This document shows, one piece after another, positions 9,797 through 17,920 of a DNA stretch of 64,000 bases (positions within the stretch are counted from its first letter, which is position 1; each line of letters begins with the position of its first letter). Source of the stretch: Microthrixaceae bacterium (lineage in GTDB: Bacteria; Actinomycetota; Acidimicrobiia; Acidimicrobiales; Microtrichaceae); assembly GCA_023958095.1 (NCBI GenBank), contig JAMLGJ010000011.1, forward strand, positions 40,874-104,873, written 5' to 3'. The notes under the pieces are model-generated. The model saw nothing but the letters and a program-made list of their open reading frames with translations. It searched no databases and had not been told where the DNA came from. The position numbers were made by a program, and so were the translations under genes.

Positions 9797-9840
9797 TCCG
9801 GCACCGGCTGGTTCCTCGCGCGCGGTCCTCGGTGGAGGGG

Positions 9841-9860
9841 GCGTGGTGGGGCGTGGTGGG
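9841..9860 (+). repeat. 10-bp direct duplication GCGTGGTGGG x2
   Basis: GCGTGGTGGG occurs twice in tandem, directly preceded by GGTGGAGGGG. The GTGG cores have roughly the same 10-bp phase as the MraZ-type boxes 120 bp downstream, so this may be an additional upstream MraZ contact or a chance G-rich duplication. Confidence 0.45.
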
Positions 9861-9970
9861 GGGCTTCGGCCACCGAGGGTGTGCCCGGACCGCTCGTTCC
9901 TGCCATTGCGTCACTGTGCGTGGTTGCGCGTGCTGTCTGAGTGGAAATTTCATGCGTGAAACTCTTCCTC

Positions 9971-10005
9971 GGTGGCACTTGGTGTCATAGGGTGGGGCGC
10001 TGTGG
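9971..10005 (+). promoter_or_regulatory. Predicted MraZ operator: four 10-bp-phased GTG(G/T) repeats with overlapping -10
   Basis: GTGG, GTGT, GTGG and GTGG start at 9972, 9982, 9992 and 10002, an exact 10-bp period. MraZ regulators are known to bind direct repeats of a G-rich pentamer spaced to give a 10-bp period upstream of their own gene. A TAGGGT hexamer (9988-9993) lies inside the array, so bound MraZ would cover the predicted -10 of the dcw promoter. A perfect inverted repeat TTTCA-TGCG-TGAAA lies just upstream (about 9948-9961). Confidence 0.7.
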
Positions 10006-10063
10006 AGCAAAAGCACCATGAAGTGGGGCACTAGGGCTGATCGGGCCTGACCGGTGGCGCAAC

Positions 10064-10480
10064 GTGGATTTCTGGGAGTACAACGAGCACAACATCGACG
10101 ACAAGGGTCGTCTCGTGCTGCCCGCGTCCTTCCGGTCCGCGTTCGAGTCCGGCGGCCTGCTCACCTACCACGGGCGGTACCTGGCGCTGTTCGAGTACGC
10201 CCGCTGGGAGGCCCACCTGCGCACCATGCGCGACAGCGGGAACTTCTCCCCCCAGGAGCTCCGCTACCTGAAGTCCTTCGTGACCGAGTTCACCCCCGAT
10301 GGCCAGCACCGGGTGACGGTGCCCACTCGATTGCGCGACCGCGCCGGGATCGACCGGGAGGTTGCACTCATCGGCATGGGCGACCACGTCGCGGTCTACG
10401 CCCGGGATGTCTGGAAGGCCTTCGAGGAAGAACTCGACTCCGGTGGCGACCTCGCCGACCGACTGGCAGAGGCGTTGTGA
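10064..10480 (+). CDS. mraZ: Transcriptional regulator MraZ
   Basis: A 138-aa MraZ with the two AbrB-like half domains, each with its DxxxR signature: DDKGRLVLP (about 11-19) and DGQHRVTVP (about 79-87). MraZ forms a ring-shaped DNA-binding oligomer that controls the dcw operon, which it heads here. The GTG start at 10064 gives the family N-terminus MDFWEYNEHNIDDKG. Four 10-bp-phased G-rich repeats upstream fit autoregulation. Its TGA overlaps the rsmH GTG. Confidence 0.95.
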   Translation: MDFWEYNEHNIDDKGRLVLPASFRSAFESGGLLTYHGRYLALFEYARWEAHLRTMRDSGNFSPQELRYLKSFVTEFTPDGQHRVTVPTRLRDRAGIDREVALIGMGDHVAVYARDVWKAFEEELDSGGDLADRLAEAL

Positions 10481-11547
10481 ATGCCGGCCGGAACGAGGAT
10501 CCCCGCGAGGGCCGATCGGGCGACGATGCAGGCCGGAACGACGATGCAGGCCGGAACGACGATGCAGGCTGGAACGACGATGCAGGCCGGAACGACGCCG
10601 GGCCCGCCGCTTCCTTCGAGCACGTTCCGGTGCTCCTCGAGCAGGTCGTGTCACTGCTCGAGGGAGCGCCCGACGGGCTGTTCGTGGATGCCACGGTCGG
10701 CGGAGCGGGCCACGCGGCCGCGGTGTTGGATGCGCATCCGGGGCTCCACCTGCTCGGCATCGACCGTGATGACCGTGCCGTCGCCGCCGCACGGGACCGG
10801 CTCGGGCGCTTCGGCGCTCGTGCCGAGGTCGTCCGGAGCCCATTTTCCAGAATCGAGGACCTGGTCAGAGCCAGGTCGGAACAAGGAGCAAGTGCCGTGT
10901 TGATGGACCTGGGTGTCAGCTCACCGCAACTCGACGAGGCCGATCGTGGCTTCTCGCACCGCTCGGCGGGGCCACTCGACATGCGCATGGACCGTCGCGC
11001 CCCCAAGAGCGCCTACGAGGTCGTCAACGAGTACTCCTTCCCCAAGCTGCGCCGGGTCATCGCGGAGTTCGGAGAAGAACGCCATGCGGATCGCATCGCA
11101 CGCCACGTGGTCGACGCACGCCCGATCTCCGACAGCGCACATCTCGCCGAGGTCGTGGCGGCCGCAGTGCCCGCCCCGGCACGCCGGCGCGGCGGGCACC
11201 CCGCCCGTCGGACGTTCCAGGCGATCCGCATGGAGGTCAACCGCGAACTGGACGAACTCGCCGAGGGGCTCGAGGCAGCACTCGGGGCGCTCGCTCCCGG
11301 AGGCCGCATGTGCGTGCTGTCGTACCACAGCCTCGAGGACCGCATGGTCAAGGGTGCCTTCCGGGAGGCGGCATCCGGTGGCTGCGTGTGCCCCGACGGC
11401 CTCGAGTGCGTCTGCGGGGCCACGCCGACGGTAAGGCTGTTGAAGCGTGGCGCGTGGAAGCCCACCGAGAGCGAGGTGCAGCGCAACCCGAGGTCGCGCA
11501 GCGCCCGGTTGCGTGCCGTCGAAGCGGTCGGGGGCAGGGCGTCGTGA
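10477..11547 (+). CDS. rsmH: 16S rRNA (cytosine1402-N4)-methyltransferase RsmH (MraW)
   Basis: SAM-dependent methyltransferase acting on the ribosomal P site. From GTG at 10477 the protein has 356 aa: an unusual acidic N-terminal extension with four DDAGRN-type hexapeptide repeats (residues 16-39), then the family start FEHVPVLLEQV, the SAM motif VDATVGGAGH and the typical MDLGVSSPQLDEADRGFS and GPLDMRMD blocks. The core is about normal length (310 aa), so the repeat-bearing segment is an add-on. GTGA overlap with mraZ and with ftsL downstream. Confidence 0.95.
   Translation: MNAGRNEDPREGRSGDDAGRNDDAGRNDDAGWNDDAGRNDAGPAASFEHVPVLLEQVVSLLEGAPDGLFVDATVGGAGHAAAVLDAHPGLHLLGIDRDDRAVAAARDRLGRFGARAEVVRSPFSRIEDLVRARSEQGASAVLMDLGVSSPQLDEADRGFSHRSAGPLDMRMDRRAPKSAYEVVNEYSFPKLRRVIAEFGEERHADRIARHVVDARPISDSAHLAEVVAAAVPAPARRRGGHPARRTFQAIRMEVNRELDELAEGLEAALGALAPGGRMCVLSYHSLEDRMVKGAFREAASGGCVCPDGLECVCGATPTVRLLKRGAWKPTESEVQRNPRSRSARLRAVEAVGGRAS
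10522..10593 (+). repeat. In-frame 18-bp tandem repeat, four copies, in rsmH
   Basis: Four consecutive 18-bp units of the type GACGATGCAGGCCGGAAC encode (DDAGRN)x4; the third has an Arg-to-Trp change. A related NAGRN segment occurs at the very start of the protein. Tandem copies this similar suggest recent slippage-type expansion. Confidence 0.9.
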
Positions 11548-11921
11548 GCACCGCGACGGTTCACCCGGGCCGGCTCCACCTCCTGCGTGCACGGTCCGGC
11601 GCCCTGCGCCTGCCCCGTCCCGGGGCGGCGCGTTCCTTCCTCGCCGCAGGGTTCGCGATGGTCGTGCTGGCAGTCGCCCTCCAGGCCCAGTTGGTTGCCG
11701 GGCAGGACTCCCTCGAGGAGTTGAACGCAGCGCGCGTCGAAGCATCGGAGCTGGGTGCGGACCTGCGGGCCTCGGTCGCCGCCGCCGAGTCACCGGCGAA
11801 CGTCCTCGCGGCAGCCGAGGAGATGGGCATGGTGCGCCCCGCTGCAGCGGTGGCCGTCCCCGCAGCACCGAACGAGCACGCTGCTGTACCGCAGGTCGAC
11901 GGGTCCGCGGGGAGCCGCTGA
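11544..11921 (+). CDS. ftsL: FtsL-like division protein
   Basis: A 125-aa single-pass protein between rsmH and ftsI, the position of ftsL. A short basic N-terminus (about 1-30) precedes one membrane helix (about 32-52), then a Glu/Ala-rich helix likely to form a coiled coil (about 54-85), and the motif SPANVLAAAEEMGMVRP, resembling the end of FtsL/DivIC proteins. It would join FtsQ and a DivIC partner in the divisome. Assignment rests on topology and position because FtsL sequences diverge strongly. GTG start overlaps the rsmH stop. Confidence 0.75.
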   Translation: MSTATVHPGRLHLLRARSGALRLPRPGAARSFLAAGFAMVVLAVALQAQLVAGQDSLEELNAARVEASELGADLRASVAAAESPANVLAAAEEMGMVRPAAAVAVPAAPNEHAAVPQVDGSAGSR

Positions 11922-11942
11922 TGACGCCGGAGCGGGTGTCGC

Positions 11943-14039
11943 GTGGCAGCTGAGACGACACGGAACGCAGCCCGGAAGGGGCAGCGCTCGCCGTCCCGGA
12001 GGACCGGAGCAGGCCGCTCGGGTCCCCGCCGTTCAGCGCGCCGGGCCGGGTCGGGTTCCACGCTGGGAGGCGTCCATGGACCCCAGCGCCGGGCCGGTCG
12101 TCCGAGCCGCCAACCCGGGCGGGCCGGTGCCGGAACCAGGACCACGCGGCGGCGGGCCGCCCGCAGGGGTGATGCCGGCGCCAACCCGACCGCGCGCGTC
12201 CGTTTCGTGGTGGCCGTGTTGGTGGCCCTGGCCGTGGTACCCGTGTGGAAGTTGCTCGGGGTTCTCATCGGTGAGGGGGAGGTGCTCGCGGAGAGCGGAC
12301 GGACCCAGGGTTTCGCCGAGGTCTCCATCCCCGCCATGAGGGGATCGATCCTCGACCGCAACGGGGTCGAACTGGCCATCTCGCTCCCGCGGGTGCGGAT
12401 CGCGGCGAACGCCAAGCGCCTGGGTGAACTGGCCGAGGAGGATCCCGGCGCCGAGGGCGCCTTCGTGGGGATACTCGCTTCCGCGGTGGGCGTGGACGAG
12501 CTCGAACTGATGGACACCCTGAGTGCCTCGGCGGACGACGACCCATGGGTGGAGCTGGTTCCCCTGGCCACACCGGAGGCAGCGGATCGCGCCCGTGAGG
12601 AGCTGCTGGAGGCGGGGCTCCTCGACGCACTCGTGCTCGAGGACACCTCGGAACGGGTGCATCCCAACGGCGAGAGCGGACTGCGTGTGGTCGGCACGCT
12701 CGGACCCGACGGGCCGGGGCCCGGGGCCGGCGTGGAGGCGGCGCTGGACTCCGAGCTCCGGGGGGTCGAGGGGCGACGCTCGATGGAGGTGAGCCCCTCC
12801 GGTGACGTGATCGCGGGCACCGACCAGATCGACAAGGCGCCGGCCGACGGGGCATCGGTCTGGCTCACCCTCGACCGGAACCTGCAGTACGAGGTCGAAC
12901 AGGTCCTGCTGCGCGGCGCCGAGGCCGCCGGGGCAGCGGGAGGCGTCGTGGTGGTCGGCCGACCGGACACCGGTGAGTTGCTGGCAGTGGCAGGTGTCGA
13001 GCGTTCCGAGGACGGAGAGCTGGTGCTCGCCGACTCCCCCAAGCCATTCGCCGATGCCTACCAGGCGGGGTCGGTGTTCAAGCTCGTTCCCGTCTCGGCA
13101 GCGATCCAGGACGGCATGGTGGGCCTCGACACCGCGGTGACGGTGCCCCCGCGGATAACCCTCTACGACCGCACGTTCAGCGACCACGACGACCATCCGG
13201 TCCAGGACATGACGGTGCGCGACATCGTCGCCCACAGCTCCAACGTGGGTACGATCAAGCTCGCCCAGCAGCTCGGGCCGGAGCGCCTGCACAGGGCTCT
13301 GCGCGACTTCGGGTTCGGGGAGCTCACCGGCGTCGCGGCTCCCGCTGAGTCCGCCGGACTGCTCCCCCCGGTCGATCTGTGGAACGGGCCCGACATCGCC
13401 GCCAGCGCGATCGGCACCCTGCAGTCCGCCACCGCCGTCCAGCTGTGGGCCGCCTACAACGTGATCGCGAATGACGGCGAGTACGTGGCCCCCCGCCTGG
13501 TCAAGTCGGTGGAACGGCCCGACGGCACGCCCGTGGCGGCCGAACCCCAGGAGCGCCGCAGGGTGCTCGATGCCGAGGCCGCGAGGCAGGTCGAGGAGGC
13601 GCTGCGCGCCGTGGTCACCGAGGGCACCGCCAGCCACTGGAGCATCCCCGGGTTCCCCGCGGCGGCCAAGACGGGTACCAGCCGGATGCCCGACCCCGAG
13701 CACTCCGACGGTGAGGACGGATACCTGTGGTCCGACGGCAGGTACCACTACCTGAACGTCCTGACGGGCTACCTCCCGGTGGACGACCCCGAGCTCTCGA
13801 TCACCGTCCTGCTGGAGGACACCGCTGAGGGGCTCACCGGTTCCAGCGGCGCCGGTCCGGTGTTCTCCGCCCTGGCACAGCTGGGCATCCGTGAGCTCGG
13901 TCTGGCCCCGGCAGGCGCGGATCCAGACACCGCGCCAGTGGGTCTGCGCGCGGAACCCGCAACCCCCGCCGTGTCACCGGAGGCTCCGGAGGTGGCCGAT
14001 GATGTAGCGGATGTCGACGGATCTGCGACAGTTGGGTGA
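11943..14039 (+). CDS. ftsI: Septal peptidoglycan transpeptidase FtsI (PBP3/PBPB)
   Basis: A 698-aa class B penicillin-binding protein. A long Arg/Gly-rich cytoplasmic tail (about 1-85), one membrane helix (about 87-108), the dimerisation domain with RGSILDRNG, then the transpeptidase domain with SVFK (nucleophile S377), SSN (432-434) and KTG (576-578). There is no C-terminal PASTA repeat. It works with FtsW in septal wall synthesis. GTG at 11943; 21 bp after ftsL. The tail is longer than in E. coli FtsI but basic tails are usual in actinobacterial homologues. Confidence 0.93.
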   Translation: MAAETTRNAARKGQRSPSRRTGAGRSGPRRSARRAGSGSTLGGVHGPQRRAGRPSRQPGRAGAGTRTTRRRAARRGDAGANPTARVRFVVAVLVALAVVPVWKLLGVLIGEGEVLAESGRTQGFAEVSIPAMRGSILDRNGVELAISLPRVRIAANAKRLGELAEEDPGAEGAFVGILASAVGVDELELMDTLSASADDDPWVELVPLATPEAADRAREELLEAGLLDALVLEDTSERVHPNGESGLRVVGTLGPDGPGPGAGVEAALDSELRGVEGRRSMEVSPSGDVIAGTDQIDKAPADGASVWLTLDRNLQYEVEQVLLRGAEAAGAAGGVVVVGRPDTGELLAVAGVERSEDGELVLADSPKPFADAYQAGSVFKLVPVSAAIQDGMVGLDTAVTVPPRITLYDRTFSDHDDHPVQDMTVRDIVAHSSNVGTIKLAQQLGPERLHRALRDFGFGELTGVAAPAESAGLLPPVDLWNGPDIAASAIGTLQSATAVQLWAAYNVIANDGEYVAPRLVKSVERPDGTPVAAEPQERRRVLDAEAARQVEEALRAVVTEGTASHWSIPGFPAAAKTGTSRMPDPEHSDGEDGYLWSDGRYHYLNVLTGYLPVDDPELSITVLLEDTAEGLTGSSGAGPVFSALAQLGIRELGLAPAGADPDTAPVGLRAEPATPAVSPEAPEVADDVADVDGSATVG

Positions 14040-15468
14040 GCGGCCGGTGGTCACGGTGGCGGATGTCGCCCGTGTGGTGGGCGGTCGCGTCATCGGCGCG
14101 GATGGAGTCCGACTCGAGGGTGTGACCCACGACTCCGGCCAGGTGCGCCCCGGCTGGCTGTTCTGTGCGGTGGTGGGGGAGCGCCACGACGGAGGGGAGT
14201 TCGCAGCCGAGGCCGTGAGGGCCGGTGCCGTGGCCGTGCTCACCCAACGGGAGCTGGACCTGGAGGTGCCCCAGGTGCTGGTCCGCGACGCACGTGCGGC
14301 CATGGCGCCCGCAGCACGCGTCGTCCACGGCGACCCCGCGTCGGCGCTCACCCTGGTCGGCGTCACCGGGACCAATGGCAAGACCACTGTCGTGGAGCTG
14401 CTGGCACAGGTGCTGAGAGCAGACGGGGCACGGGTGGCCACCATCGGCACCCTCTCGGGGACGCGCACGACACCCGAGGCGACTGACCTCCACCAGCGAC
14501 TGGCCGAGTTCCGACGGGAGGGCTTCTCACACGTGGTGATGGAGGTGAGCTCGCACGCCCTCGAGATGCACCGCGTCGACGGGATCGTGTTCGACGTGGC
14601 GGTCTTCACCAACCTGGGTCGTGACCACCTCGACTTCCATGGCACCCAGGAGGCGTACTTCGCCGCGAAGGCCCGCCTGTTCGAGGTGGATCGATGCGAA
14701 CGGGCGGTGATCAACACCGACGACCTCCACGGGCGCCTCCTGGCCGACACCGTCGAGGTGCCCGTCGAGCCCTGCGCGGTGTCGGAGCTGACGGACCTGC
14801 AGCTCTCCGCGGCGGGCTCCGGACCCAACCGTGGCAGCCGCTTCACCTGGCGGAACCAGGTGGTGGAGCTCCCGCTGAGTGGGCGCCACAACGTGTCGAA
14901 CGCGCTCGCGGCCGCTGAATCGGCGCGGCTGCTCGGGGTCGACGAACCAGTCGTGGCGGCCGCGCTCGGGGCGCTCGGGACGGTGCCCGGCCGATTCGAG
15001 GTCCTGGACTCGCCGCCCGGGGCACCGACGGTGGTCGTCGACTACGCGCACACCCCGGATGCCCTCCAGAACGTGCTCGGGGCCGCAGCGGAGCTCCGGG
15101 GCGACGACGGGCAGCTGGTGGTGGTCTTCGGATGTGGCGGTGACCGTGACCGCGGCAAGCGTCCGCTCATGGGTGCGGTGGCCACTGCGGGAGCCGACGG
15201 CGTCGTGCTCACCAACGACAACCCGCGCAGCGAGGATCCGCAGGGGATCATCGATCAGGTGCTCACGGGATGTGATGATTCGGTTGTGGTTGAACCCGAC
15301 CGACGTGAAGCGATCGCGCGCGCCCTGCACGGGAGGAGCAGCGGGGACGTGGTCCTCATCGCGGGCAAGGGGCACGAGGTCGGCCAGGTGTTCGCGGATC
15401 ACACCGAGGAGTTCGACGACCGCCTCGTGGCCTCGGAGCTGCTGCACGAGATGGGCGGCGGCTCGTGA
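14011..15468 (+). CDS. murE: UDP-MurNAc-tripeptide synthetase MurE (meso-DAP type)
   Basis: A 485-aa Mur ligase that adds the third peptide residue. The ATP loop is TGTNGKTTV and the C-terminal domain has DNPR (residues 403-406), the signature of meso-diaminopimelate-adding MurE, so the wall is predicted to be DAP type. The chosen ATG overlaps ftsI by 29 nt; a later start would shorten the N-terminus by some residues. The gene directly downstream is mraY, not murF. Confidence 0.94.
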   Translation: MSTDLRQLGERPVVTVADVARVVGGRVIGADGVRLEGVTHDSGQVRPGWLFCAVVGERHDGGEFAAEAVRAGAVAVLTQRELDLEVPQVLVRDARAAMAPAARVVHGDPASALTLVGVTGTNGKTTVVELLAQVLRADGARVATIGTLSGTRTTPEATDLHQRLAEFRREGFSHVVMEVSSHALEMHRVDGIVFDVAVFTNLGRDHLDFHGTQEAYFAAKARLFEVDRCERAVINTDDLHGRLLADTVEVPVEPCAVSELTDLQLSAAGSGPNRGSRFTWRNQVVELPLSGRHNVSNALAAAESARLLGVDEPVVAAALGALGTVPGRFEVLDSPPGAPTVVVDYAHTPDALQNVLGAAAELRGDDGQLVVVFGCGGDRDRGKRPLMGAVATAGADGVVLTNDNPRSEDPQGIIDQVLTGCDDSVVVEPDRREAIARALHGRSSGDVVLIAGKGHEVGQVFADHTEEFDDRLVASELLHEMGGGS

Positions 15469-16493
15469 TACGGCTGTTGTTGGCGGCGGGAATCAGCGTC
15501 GCGGTCTCCCTGGTGGGGACGCGACTGCTGATCCTCGCGCTGACGAAGCGCCGGATCGGCCAGCCGATCCACGAGGACGTGCCCTCGGGCCACACGGTCA
15601 AGGCCGGGACTCCCACCATGGGGGGCATCGCGATCGTCGCCGGCTGCGTCGCCGGCTACCTGGTGTCGAACCTGTGGGACGGCGTGTTCACCTGGACGGG
15701 GTTGATCTCGGTCGCCGCCATCGTGGGTGCCGGGATCGTCGGGTTCCTCGATGACTGGCTCAAGATCACAAGGGAACGGAACCTGGGCCTGAACAAGCGG
15801 GCCAAGACGATCGGCCTGCTCGCGGTGGCGGTCGGGTTCGCGCTCGGGATGCTCTGGCTCACGCGCGTCCACACGAGCATCAGCTTCACCCGCTGGGACG
15901 ACATGGGAATCGAGTTGTCCCGCGGCGTGTGGGCGGTCTGGGCCGTGGTGTTGATCCTCGCCGCATCCAACGCGGTGAACCTGACCGATGGGCTCGACGG
16001 CCTCGCTGCGGGTTCGGGAGCGATCGTGTTCGCGGGCTACCTGTTCATCGGCTACTGGATCTTCCGGCACCCTTCCTACGGGATCTCGGTGGGCCTGGAC
16101 CTCGCGGTCGTGGCCGCCGCCATGATGGGGGCCTGCACCGGGTTCCTCTGGTGGAACGCCGCCCCGGCGCGGATCTTCATGGGCGACACGGGTTCCCTGG
16201 CCATCGGCACCGGGCTGGCCGCACTCGCGTTGTCCTCTTCCACCGCGATGCTGTTGCCGATCCTCGGCGCCGTGTTCGTGGTGGAGACGCTCTCGGTGAT
16301 CATCCAGGTGGCGGCATTCCGAACCACCGGCAGGCGCGTGTTCAAGATGGCGCCGATCCATCACCACTTCGAGCTGATGGGCTGGCCGGAGACGACCGTG
16401 ATCATCAGGCTCTGGATGATCACCGGCGGCGCCACGGCGTTCGGCATCGCACTGTTCTACCGGGAGTTCCTCCGGGCCGGGGGGCTCGAATGA
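15465..16493 (+). CDS. mraY: Phospho-MurNAc-pentapeptide translocase MraY
   Basis: A 342-aa polytopic membrane enzyme that makes lipid I from UDP-MurNAc-pentapeptide and undecaprenyl phosphate. About ten hydrophobic helices; the family blocks GTPTMGG, FLDDWLK, NAVNLTDGLDGLAAG and the histidine motif IHHHFELMGW are all present. GTG overlaps the murE stop by 4 nt, and murD starts in an ATGA overlap. Confidence 0.96.
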   Translation: MIRLLLAAGISVAVSLVGTRLLILALTKRRIGQPIHEDVPSGHTVKAGTPTMGGIAIVAGCVAGYLVSNLWDGVFTWTGLISVAAIVGAGIVGFLDDWLKITRERNLGLNKRAKTIGLLAVAVGFALGMLWLTRVHTSISFTRWDDMGIELSRGVWAVWAVVLILAASNAVNLTDGLDGLAAGSGAIVFAGYLFIGYWIFRHPSYGISVGLDLAVVAAAMMGACTGFLWWNAAPARIFMGDTGSLAIGTGLAALALSSSTAMLLPILGAVFVVETLSVIIQVAAFRTTGRRVFKMAPIHHHFELMGWPETTVIIRLWMITGGATAFGIALFYREFLRAGGLE

Positions 16494-17920
16494 GCTCCGG
16501 CGCCGGGAGCCCCGCGGCGCAGCGGTGGATCAACTCCCCGAAGGCTGTGGCTCTCGTCGGCCTCGGTGTCGCGAACACCGCGTGTGCTCGCGCGCTCCAT
16601 GCCCACGGCCACACCGTGGTGCTCTGCGACGACGGGGATTCCTCCGGCGGCGAGCGACTCGCCGCCGAACTGGGCTGTGCGTTCGTGCACCGTCCCCGCC
16701 GCCCGGAGCTGCTGGAGTTGCTCGGGGACTGCGTGGCCGTGCTGCCCACACCGGGACTGCCCGAGGCGCACCCCGCGTTCGGGGTGGCGGCGGAGCTGGA
16801 CCTGGAGCTGCTCAGCGAGTTCGACCTGGCGGCCGCCTGGGACGACAGGCCACTGCTCGCGGTCACCGGAACGAACGGCAAGACGACCGTGTGCACGTTG
16901 ACCGCGGCGATGCTCGAGGAATCCGGCATCAGTTGCGCTGCGGTGGGGAACCTCGACGTGCCGCTCGTGGCCGCGATCGAGGATCCCGGACCGAGTTGCT
17001 TCGTGGTCGAGGCATCGTCGTTCCGTCTGGCCAGGAGCACCCGGTTCGCCCCGGGTGTGGCCACCTGGCTCAACTTTGCAGCGGACCACCTGGACGTGCA
17101 CTCGGACCTGGAGTCCTACCGTGAGGCCAAGGCGAGGATCTGGTCCCACCAGGGACCCGGCGACGTTGCGGTCTACAACGCTGACGACCCGGTCGTGTCC
17201 GACGCCGTGCTCGGGGTGCCGGAGGGCGTCGAAGCGATCGGATTCACCCTCTCGCAGGGCACCGGGGCCCCCGGGGTTCCGATGTACCGCGAGACGAACG
17301 GCGTGATCCTCGATCCGTCGGGTGCCGAGCTGCTCGAGGTCGAGCGCCTGTGGAGCCGGCTGCCCCACGACCGTCGCAACGTGATGGCCTCCGCGGCGAC
17401 GGCCCTCGCCGGCGGCGCATCGCCCGACGGGGTGTGTCGAGCGGCGCTCGCGTTCCGGGGCCTGCCGCATCGGGTGGAGCTGGTCGCGAGTCATGACGCC
17501 GTGCGGTTCTACAACGATTCGAAGGCCACCACGCCCCACGCAACCCTCGCGGCGCTGAAGGGCTTCGACTCGGTCGTGCTCATAGCCGGTGGCCGGAACA
17601 AGGGCGTGGACCTCTCGGTGCTCGGCACCGCCGGGAACGTCTCCGCCGCGGTGGGCATCGGGGAGGCCGGCGCCGAGGTGGCCTCGGCGTTCCGGGAGCG
17701 GCCCACGGTTCTGGCCACCGACATGGATGACGCGGTACGCAGGGCGGCGTCGCTGGCATCGCCCGGGGACACGGTGCTGCTCTCACCCGGATGCGCCTCC
17801 TTCGATGCCTACGGTTCCTACGCGGAGCGGGGCGAGGCGTTCCGTGCTGCGGTCGAGCGTCTCGGGGGTACCGGGGCGTCCGATTCCCCGGACGGAACGT
17901 CGGGGGATGCCCATGGCTGA
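16490..17920 (+). CDS. murD: UDP-MurNAc-alanine-D-glutamate ligase MurD
   Basis: A 476-aa cytoplasmic Mur ligase. N-terminal Rossmann-like domain (VALVGLGVANTACARAL), ATP loop TGTNGKTTV, central NFAADHLDVH motif and C-terminal YNDSKATTPHAT block, all typical of MurD. The ATG at 16490 overlaps the mraY stop (ATGA); the frame runs upstream inside mraY but without meaning. Confidence 0.95.
   Translation: MSSGAGSPAAQRWINSPKAVALVGLGVANTACARALHAHGHTVVLCDDGDSSGGERLAAELGCAFVHRPRRPELLELLGDCVAVLPTPGLPEAHPAFGVAAELDLELLSEFDLAAAWDDRPLLAVTGTNGKTTVCTLTAAMLEESGISCAAVGNLDVPLVAAIEDPGPSCFVVEASSFRLARSTRFAPGVATWLNFAADHLDVHSDLESYREAKARIWSHQGPGDVAVYNADDPVVSDAVLGVPEGVEAIGFTLSQGTGAPGVPMYRETNGVILDPSGAELLEVERLWSRLPHDRRNVMASAATALAGGASPDGVCRAALAFRGLPHRVELVASHDAVRFYNDSKATTPHATLAALKGFDSVVLIAGGRNKGVDLSVLGTAGNVSAAVGIGEAGAEVASAFRERPTVLATDMDDAVRRAASLASPGDTVLLSPGCASFDAYGSYAERGEAFRAAVERLGGTGASDSPDGTSGDAHG

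Noticed and set aside
10018..10050. Ten-codon upstream frame MKWGTRADRA before mraZ
   Set aside because: Follows the predicted transcription start, but has no clear ribosome site and no attenuator structure; too short to support.
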